Source of the DNA: Bordetella parapertussis
Lineage (GTDB): Bacteria > Pseudomonadota > Gammaproteobacteria > Burkholderiales > Burkholderiaceae_B
Assembly (NCBI GenBank): GCA_945882005.1
Contig: CAMCWG010000068.1
Span: 1-11,628, forward strand
Length of the DNA stretch: 11,628 nt
Direction: 5' to 3'
The notes under the pieces are model-generated. The model did no database searches. It was not told where the DNA came from and worked only from the letters and a program-made list of their open reading frames with translations. How positions within the stretch are numbered: the stretch's first letter is position 1; each line of letters begins with the position of its first letter. Positions 6,822 through 11,628 of the stretch are shown here, in pieces. The translations under genes and the position numbers were made by a program.

Positions 6822-7604
6822 CTACTTCCAACCACTCTGCATAAGCTGGTTAACTTCTGGTTGTGAACAGTTACTTTCGAAGTAGTCTTTTAAATTTTGT
6901 GGAGACGCTTGCTTAACGCTTTCCCTGAAGCCATTCATTTGCGCATCAAACTGACTTTTATCTTGCAGTTTAGCAATGCCCAAGAATACCTCTGTGTAGC
7001 GTATGTACAAATTTCGGGCGGCCGCTAGCTCTGATCCTGGAGCACCACCCGAAAGAAGGCCAATAAATTTTCCAGAAACACTCAGGCACCCAGCCGTTTT
7101 ATTTGGTCCCAATTGCATGGCCAAGCGTTCCGCAGGTGCTAGGTTTCTTGGGGTCGGCGCCTGTACTTGTCCTGCAGGCGGGGTTGACTGCTCTGATGCT
7201 GATGTTGGTGAAATGCCAGATAGAGCTTCGAGCTCTTTAGCTCGAGTTACGGTCTCTGACATGAAACAGCTATTTGAATTCACTCTGGCTATTGTTCCAC
7301 CGTCCGGATCAAAATAGAAGCTACAGTTTGCATCGCGGTAGGCAATCCATGCACGTTGCGCGGTTTGGAGGTGCTTCCTTCGCTCTGCCGAGAGTTCTGC
7401 CATGAATGCTTTATACACTTTGTTCAGGCGAAGGTCCTGGCGGTTTGTCTCGGCCACGATGCAATCGATCATGTTGCTAGTAACACCATCCGACTTGTCC
7501 ATGCAGACAGAATACTGTTTGGTTAATCCAATATCCTCAGCAAGTGCTATTTGAGAAATACAGCAAAGAGATAAAAGAAAGACTAAGCGTTTGCTTAATG
7601 ACAT
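6822..7604 (-). CDS. secreted LprI-domain (DUF1311) protein with unrecognised C-terminal module
   Basis: A 260-residue exported protein. The signal peptide is residues 1-22 (LALAE region). Residues about 30-128 are an LprI N-terminal domain (DUF1311) of the long type: C34, IDC48, a DLRLNKVYKAF helix, the QRAWIAYRD signature at 83-90, C94, GGT at 102-104, C113, and a closing TRAKELEAL helix. Four cysteines suggest two disulfides. A Ser/Thr/Pro linker (131-148) leads to a C-terminal module (about 149-260) with C173 and C246 and the end QPEVNQLMQSGWK. That module is about 60 percent identical by hand alignment to the C-terminus of the gene at 8548-9579. LprI of Mycobacterium tuberculosis is a lysozyme inhibitor, but most family members are uncharacterised, so inhibition is only a hypothesis. 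The gene lies 15 nt after the TPR gene stop and is the last of the cassette. Confidence 0.8.
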   Translation of the reverse strand: MSLSKRLVFLLSLCCISQIALAEDIGLTKQYSVCMDKSDGVTSNMIDCIVAETNRQDLRLNKVYKAFMAELSAERRKHLQTAQRAWIAYRDANCSFYFDPDGGTIARVNSNSCFMSETVTRAKELEALSGISPTSASEQSTPPAGQVQAPTPRNLAPAERLAMQLGPNKTAGCLSVSGKFIGLLSGGAPGSELAAARNLYIRYTEVFLGIAKLQDKSQFDAQMNGFRESVKQASPQNLKDYFESNCSQPEVNQLMQSGWK

Positions 7605-7619
7605 AGATTGTTTGCTCGT

Positions 7620-8414
7620 TTAGTTAGGGCAGCGTTTCCATACGGAGATGCCGTTCAGATCAATGCTTAGTTGATCGCCTACGATCGTGAACTTCTCAAT
7701 TGTAGTGTAGGGGCCGTCGTCTCCGGGCTTGCAGTCAAATGCAATGGTGTAACTTGGAAACTGACCAGTTACCTTTTGTGGCGTGCAAAGATCTGGACCG
7801 ATCTCGTAATCACTAACGCGGCCCTTCTGTAACTCAGTATTCGTGAAGACCATTCCGTACCACTTGCTGAGAGACTTTTTATCTAATGTTTTCAGGCAAA
7901 CTGATCCTTTGCCAGCCCAGCTACCAACGAGTTCTTTAGGAATCGCACTGCCAGCTACTTTCTTTAGTTGAGCCTGGAGTGCCAACAAGTTGCTCTTGCC
8001 TTCTGGCGAATTCAAACTAGCCGCAAGCACGAAGTATTCTTCCGCCTTATTCAAGTCCTTTTGAAACCCCTTGCCGTCTCGGTAGAGCTCCCCGATATTG
8101 TTGTGTGCAGCGCCAGACTTTAGCTTGACGGCTTCCTGATATGCATAAATCGCATCTGGCAACCTATTGGCTTTCTCTAGGGCCCGACCATACTGGAACC
8201 ATTGGCGCGCTGTCTGCGGGCTTTCTTCCGTCGCCCTCTTGCAGGCGGGGACGGCCAGACTCGCATTTAACTGGCTGTAACCTAAACCGGGTGACTGCTT
8301 CTGTGGATCTAAAGGAGATGCAGCTAGTCGATCGCAATCTTGTACTTGCGCGGATACGTTGATTGGTAGAGCAAGGGCAGTCAAGACAATACAAAGGTAC
8401 TTTAAAGATCTCAT
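7620..8414 (-). CDS. secreted TPR/Sel1-repeat protein
   Basis: A 264-residue exported protein with signal peptide 1-22 (VSA before Gln23). The first mature part (C27 to C58) has the layout CDRLAASPLDP...VPACKRA often found before Sel1/TPR repeats. Two helical repeats follow: WFQYGRALEKANRLPDAIYA (72-91) of TPR type and a Sel1-like repeat (HNNIGELYRDGKGFQKD, 104-120, continuing to AASLN). Residues about 160-264 form a different domain, probably beta-rich (GSWAGKGSVC at 164-173), with C173, C210, C228 and C262, that may be lipocalin-like. Repeats of this kind mediate protein contacts, so it may bind its neighbours in the periplasm. AAAGGAA gives a good ribosome binding site. It is in the same orientation as, and lies between, the two LprI-type genes; the 133-nt gap to the upstream gene holds no clear terminator. 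Confidence 0.75.
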   Translation of the reverse strand: MRSLKYLCIVLTALALPINVSAQVQDCDRLAASPLDPQKQSPGLGYSQLNASLAVPACKRATEESPQTARQWFQYGRALEKANRLPDAIYAYQEAVKLKSGAAHNNIGELYRDGKGFQKDLNKAEEYFVLAASLNSPEGKSNLLALQAQLKKVAGSAIPKELVGSWAGKGSVCLKTLDKKSLSKWYGMVFTNTELQKGRVSDYEIGPDLCTPQKVTGQFPSYTIAFDCKPGDDGPYTTIEKFTIVGDQLSIDLNGISVWKRCPN

Positions 8415-8547
8415 GTCATTCCTTTAGTGCCGTTACGTAATTTGCGAGCAACGAATGTTTACTACTGGCCGGCACTGGCAACGTTAACCTCAGGGGGCGA
8501 TTTCAGAAGGCGGCTCGTGGCCGAGTTGACGAAAGTCTGTTGGAAAA

Positions 8548-9579
8548 TCACTTCCAACCAGTTTGAACAAGTTGGTTGACTTCTGGTTGAGAGCAGTGGG
8601 TACTCAAGTAGTTTGTAAGCTCCTTGGCGGATGCTCGTTTGACACTCTCTTTAAACCCCGGGTTGTTAAAGTATGCTTCAAATTGACTTCTATTTTGAAG
8701 CTTAGATATTCCGACGAATACTTCAGCCATACGTATGCTGCGCTTAAGGTAAGTGGCTTCATCTGATCCGGGTGAAGCGTTAGAAAAAATGCCAACAAAT
8801 TTAAGCGAAACCGCTAAACATCCGGCTGTTTTATCGGGCCCCAGCTCGCTTGCTAAGCGCTCAGCTGGGGAAGCAGCTCTCGGAGTTGGCGCTTGCGCCT
8901 GAGTAAGCGCAGCTCTGTCATACTGCACAATAAAGTTAGTCAATTCGCTTATGCGATCCTCGTAGGCGCTCTTTACACAGTCGATATCAGCACATTTATT
9001 TTTTTCTGCGTTCCAGGCGCGTTGATCGTCTCTGATAGAACGATCTTTCGATACAGCCTCTTTGTATGTCTCGGCGAGACTTACATCGAGTTTACTTAAG
9101 TCAGGATTACTACAAATCAGCTTTTCAACTGCAGTTGTTGCCTTCCGACAATCAAAAGAGGGTGAGGAGGATGCCGAGGCAGCAGATGTGTTTGTTTGGG
9201 TTGATTGACTAGAGCGGGTAGTTGCCTGGGGCGCGGCGCCTATGCGATCCATTACCCATTTTGCATTCTTTTCGCCTTCAAAATACAAACGGCCATCGGC
9301 CTGAAGCTTGGCATTTACTTTGTAAAACTTACCGTCTGTGTAGACCTGTTGACCTGTAAAGGTGTTGGGCGATATGGCAGTCAATTGGATGATATTTTGT
9401 CCAACCTGAAAGTTCGAGCTGTTTGTGCTGGTTGCCATTCCAACTCCGTCCTTTAATACATAGCCGTACTTCCATTGCGCGCTGTACCAATTGCCATCAA
9501 GCACTGCGAGCTGTGCATTCGCATTGACAGCTAATATTAAAAAAGAAAAGGCCAGCAGTGCACGTTTAAACAGTCTCAT
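8548..9579 (-). CDS. three-domain secreted LprI-type (DUF1311) protein with shared C-terminal module
   Basis: A 343-residue exported protein. The signal peptide is 1-22 (NANA before Gln23). Domain 1 (about 24-115) starts LDGNWYSAQWKYGYVL and looks beta-rich; I do not recognise it. A Ser/Thr/Gln linker covers 116-140. Domain 2 (141-215) is an LprI-type domain of the short subtype: SFDC144, VEKLIC156, a LDVSLAETYKEA helix, QRAWN at 186-190, C196, C201 and a YEDRISEL helix. Domain 3 (230-343) is the module shared with the gene at 6822-7604, with C254 and C329. The linker APTPR before domain 3 is identical in both. The protein is the first of the cassette, with a promoter candidate just upstream. 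It probably arose by duplication and domain exchange. Envelope or periplasmic location is expected; function is unknown. Confidence 0.8.
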   Translation of the reverse strand: MRLFKRALLAFSFLILAVNANAQLAVLDGNWYSAQWKYGYVLKDGVGMATSTNSSNFQVGQNIIQLTAISPNTFTGQQVYTDGKFYKVNAKLQADGRLYFEGEKNAKWVMDRIGAAPQATTRSSQSTQTNTSAASASSSPSFDCRKATTAVEKLICSNPDLSKLDVSLAETYKEAVSKDRSIRDDQRAWNAEKNKCADIDCVKSAYEDRISELTNFIVQYDRAALTQAQAPTPRAASPAERLASELGPDKTAGCLAVSLKFVGIFSNASPGSDEATYLKRSIRMAEVFVGISKLQNRSQFEAYFNNPGFKESVKRASAKELTNYLSTHCSQPEVNQLVQTGWK

Positions 9580-9620
9580 CTTGATTACTCAATGTTGATA
9601 GTCATTTTGGCGATAAATTT

Positions 9621-9651
9621 AGTGTAACAATTTTTTTAAAGTCACTGTCAA
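9621..9651 (-). promoter_or_regulatory. candidate sigma-70 promoter for the LprI cassette
   Basis: On the minus strand a perfect TTGACA (-35, 9646-9651) is followed after 19 nt by TACACT (-10, 9621-9626), which is preceded by TG one base away (extended -10). The spacer is longer than ideal and A/T rich. The leader to the ATG at 9577-9579 would be about 35 nt. It fits transcription of the three-gene secreted cassette. The rest of the gap (9652-9802) shows no further structure I can support. Confidence 0.5.
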
Positions 9652-9802
9652 TACCCAACAGCAATAAGACCAAACTGCAGAGCCCTTAAAAATACAAGTA
9701 ACCGGAGCGCGAACGCAGGGGTTATTCAGATTTGAAGGTGGACCCGGTCGGTACAGAGAGTAACGGAGCTAACCTGCATTGGTCACTGCAAATCAAATAA
9801 AT

Positions 9803-10288
9803 TTATTGCATCAACTCAACTAGTTGATCAAGTGCCGCACCCCATCCATACTGGAAGCCCATGTCTTCATGCGCCTGTTTAGTGGCTTCACTCTGATGCA
9901 TCACATTCGCGGTATACGATGTTCCACCATTGATAAGTGGCAAGAGCCTTAGGTCAACCACAAAGAAGAATCCAAGATTCTCATCTTTGGGTTGCGGCTT
10001 TGGCCTAAAATCGGGGTCAAGCTCGTTGGTCCAAACTAGTCGTTGTTGTGGTTCGATGGTTAAAAAGCACCAATGGTTGTCGGGCATTCTTTCACCTTCC
10101 GGCGATTCCATTGCAGTCCGAAAGGTGCCACCCGGCTTTAGATCGATTTCACACTCAACAACTTGCCATGGCCTCGGACAAAACCATTTCATTAAGATAG
10201 CTGGGGTAGTTAAGCCTTCCCAGATCTGGGCAGGAGAGAGACTGACATCACGGTGAAACTGAAGATCCAGAAGTGGGTTGAAAATCAT
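9803..10288 (-). CDS. AHSA1/SRPBCC-family START-fold protein
   Basis: A 161-residue cytosolic protein covering one SRPBCC (START-like) domain of the Aha1 C-terminal type. Family marks are the opening FHRDVSLSPAQIWEGLTTPAILMKWF (residues 11-36, with P45 to G54 VECEIDLKPGG following), the DNHWCFLTIEPQQRLVWTNEL segment at about 70-90, and the closing amphipathic helix after GWGAALDQLVELM. The cavity usually binds a hydrophobic ligand; bacterial members are mostly uncharacterised and this one has no partner regulator gene next to it. It starts at an ATG with no strong ribosome binding site and is separated from the upstream DM13 gene by an intrinsic terminator, so it is probably transcribed alone. 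No terminator is evident after its stop. Confidence 0.87.
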   Translation of the reverse strand: MIFNPLLDLQFHRDVSLSPAQIWEGLTTPAILMKWFCPRPWQVVECEIDLKPGGTFRTAMESPEGERMPDNHWCFLTIEPQQRLVWTNELDPDFRPKPQPKDENLGFFFVVDLRLLPLINGGTSYTANVMHQSEATKQAHEDMGFQYGWGAALDQLVELMQ

Positions 10289-10343
10289 GGCGCAGTTTCC
10301 GGTGAATGTTAATTTGCCATTGATTTTAAGACTCCAACTGAGT

Positions 10344-10380
10344 GAAAAGCAAAAAGCCCCCGCTGTTACTCGCGAGGGCT
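10344..10380 (-). terminator. intrinsic terminator after the DM13 gene
   Basis: On the minus strand a 9-bp stem (arms 10372-10380 and 10355-10363, one internal mismatch, 8-nt loop), GC rich, is followed by TTTTGCTTTT. It lies about 57 nt after the stop of the DM13-domain gene and before the AHSA1 gene, so it separates the two transcripts. Confidence 0.75.
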
Positions 10381-10436
10381 ATGCATATATTGTCATCAAG
10401 GAAGGGCTCGACAAGTGGTATCAACTCACACGACGC

Positions 10437-10931
10437 TTACCTTGCAGAGCGCAAATCAGCAGATCCAATGTACTCTTTGAACTGCTTACACCAAATCAAG
10501 ACACTGCTTACATCGTCTGGATCTTGTGTCTTTAAAAGATAGAACGCAGCACCATTTGGTTTTTTAATGCGACTGACTTCAACTTGTTGTGCGCCAAACT
10601 CATCATTATCTTTGATGGCAGCCTTGCTGCTGATATAGATGTGATAGTCAGGGCCGGGGCTAGATCTAAAGTCCTCGTTTGATTGCAAATACAATTGATT
10701 GCCAACCCTGATCAGCGACCACTCGCCAGAGGAGTTGTGTATCAAATCCTGCCCTTTTGCATTTTTGTCGATTGTCCCTCGTTTAATCACCTCACCTTCA
10801 ATTTTTTGATGATCTTCAAAGCGCACCTTCAGATCCTGAAAGTGGCCACGGATTGCATCAAGTAGTTGGGCGCTTGCCGAGAATGGAAGTATTAACAAGG
10901 CGCTCAATATTAGAAAATTTAATTTTTTCAT
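10437..10931 (-). CDS. exported DM13-domain protein
   Basis: A 164-residue protein with a signal peptide (1-21, ASA before Gln22), so the mature part is periplasmic or surface-associated. Residues about 47-158 match the layout of the DM13 domain: an opening GEVIKRGTIDKNAKGQDLI strand pair, the SPGPDYHIYIS core at 91-101, the EVSRIKKPNGAAFYLL strand region, and the closing SVLIWCKQF with the conserved Cys148, followed by GSADL. DM13 domains are proposed to be redox-active and often accompany cytochrome b561-like or DOMON proteins; none is present here. A short charged region (24-46) precedes the domain. The start ATG lacks a strong ribosome binding site. It is expressed alone: an intrinsic terminator follows it, and the hydrolase gene upstream ends 82 nt before its start. 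Confidence 0.82.
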   Translation of the reverse strand: MKKLNFLILSALLILPFSASAQLLDAIRGHFQDLKVRFEDHQKIEGEVIKRGTIDKNAKGQDLIHNSSGEWSLIRVGNQLYLQSNEDFRSSPGPDYHIYISSKAAIKDNDEFGAQQVEVSRIKKPNGAAFYLLKTQDPDDVSSVLIWCKQFKEYIGSADLRSAR

Positions 10932-11013
10932 ATGTTGTCATACAAAGTGATTGTGTAATTTATTCGGGCGGTACTCTACGACCATGCCTCAGCAGCCTAA
11001 ATATGTTCTCAAA

Positions 11014-11628
11014 TTAGTGTTGTCGTTTTCCGAAGACAAGCGTGCTAAATGCTTCGAATGCGAGAGCGAATTCGGGTTCATCGTAAATATTTTTATGATT
11101 AGCATCAACGTTGATCCACCTTTTTGTCGATGATACTGATGCGGTATAGAGGCGTTCGGAGAAAGCGGGTGGTGCAATGATATCCTGTCGTCCAGAAATG
11201 ATTAGTAGTGGCCCTGCGTACTTTTTCAATTCCGCAGGATTGTCTGCTGTGGCGAGGCCTGGATCAATATTGAAGCGTACAAAGAGTTTTACATACCAAG
11301 GTGTCCAAGCGCCTAGCACTTCTTGCACATTAGTCTGTGCCCCCTCCAAAACAAGGCCGTCTACAGCCGCATGAGTCGCCAAATAGGTCGCTGCAAAACT
11401 ACCCAACGACCAACCATAGGCCATAATCCGTTTTGTCCCCAAATCATCGCGGTTTGCGACGGCTTGGTAAATGGCCAGACTGTCTGATTGCAAATGGTTG
11501 AGTGTCAATGTGCCGCCACTTTCCCCAAAGCCACGATAGTCGACTGCGACGACATTAAAGCCAAACTCAGCGAGTTTCGACAAGCGTTTGCCAGATAGAA
11601 GCGCTAAATCTGCATTCCCGTTAAAAAA
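11014..11628 (-). CDS. alpha/beta hydrolase, 5' end outside the window
   Basis: Partial serine hydrolase. The frame is open from the right window edge and the first visible residues (FFNGNADLALLSG) match the oxyanion-loop region of this family (usually FHGNA), so the true start lies beyond 11628 and the TTG at 11581-11583 is internal. With the first visible residue as 1 there are 204 residues: VDYRGFGESGG at about 29-39, the nucleophile Ser74 in GWSLG, Asp149 in SGRQD and His178 in DANHK. The triad is complete. It resembles the single-domain BEM46/YqeY-like FrsA-type cytosolic or membrane-anchored hydrolases; whether there is a signal peptide or anchor cannot be seen. It ends 82 nt before the DM13 gene start. 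It is not closely similar to the hydrolase at the left end. Confidence 0.82.
   Translation of the reverse strand, partial: FFNGNADLALLSGKRLSKLAEFGFNVVAVDYRGFGESGGTLTLNHLQSDSLAIYQAVANRDDLGTKRIMAYGWSLGSFAATYLATHAAVDGLVLEGAQTNVQEVLGAWTPWYVKLFVRFNIDPGLATADNPAELKKYAGPLLIISGRQDIIAPPAFSERLYTASVSSTKRWINVDANHKNIYDEPEFALAFEAFSTLVFGKRQH

Noticed and set aside
8415..8547. Possible terminator or promoter between the first and second cassette genes
   Set aside because: I found only very short inverted repeats and no U-run or good -35/-10 pair, so nothing is annotated.
9796..9807. Palindrome AATAAATTTATT at the end of the AHSA1 gene
   Set aside because: Short, pure A/T and overlapping the stop codon; expected by chance and too weak for a terminator.
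10278..10535. Plus-strand open frame of 85 codons between and across the AHSA1 and DM13 genes
   Set aside because: It runs through the intrinsic terminator and overlaps both genes on the other strand; no ribosome binding site or protein-like features.
11581..11583. TTG as the start of the right-edge hydrolase
   Set aside because: The upstream in-frame codons to the window edge encode a conserved oxyanion-loop segment, so the gene continues beyond the window.

Overview
This window looks like a chromosomal segment of a betaproteobacterium of the order Burkholderiales. The main clue is an orphan Bug/TctC-type periplasmic solute receptor (2559-3524) with no TctA/TctB membrane genes nearby, which is typical of that order. 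Base composition is moderate (I estimate high-40s percent GC by eye), which would fit a freshwater Polynucleobacter-like lineage better than high-GC Burkholderia or Bordetella. The genus is an inference. I see no tRNA, rRNA, CRISPR array, transposase, phage gene or attachment site. No gene-free stretch exceeds 300 bases; the longest gaps are about 200-225 bases (5893-6094 and 9580-9802).

Left part (1-4725): a secreted lipase-like alpha/beta hydrolase on the minus strand (72-1379), closed by a hairpin at 36-63, faces a plus-strand run of four genes. These are a beta-hydroxyacid dehydrogenase (1535-2485), a Bug solute receptor (2559-3524), a 3-hydroxybutyrate-dehydrogenase-like short-chain dehydrogenase (3559-4338) and a small protein with CxxC pairs (4351-4725). 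No terminator is visible between the four, so they probably form one operon for capture and oxidation of a small hydroxy-acid. A perfect 9-bp inverted repeat lies in the divergent gap.

Middle part (4777-6730): a minus-strand pair encodes a double-cupin protein of the ChrR-cupin type (4777-5430) and a small protein with the fold of the CaMKII association domain (5440-5892). Divergent from it is a gene for an outer-membrane beta-barrel protein (6095-6730).

Right part (6822-9579): three consecutive minus-strand genes each encode a protein with a signal peptide. The outer two both carry an LprI-type (DUF1311) domain, but of two different subtypes, joined to the same C-terminal module of about 112 residues that I do not recognise. 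The middle one has TPR/Sel1-like repeats. This cassette is the most interesting part of the window: it looks like an envelope or periplasmic system built around a shared, apparently undescribed module. Beyond it lie an AHSA1-type START-fold protein (9803-10288), a periplasmic DM13-domain protein with a good intrinsic terminator (10437-10931), and an alpha/beta hydrolase cut off by the right edge of the window (11014-11628).
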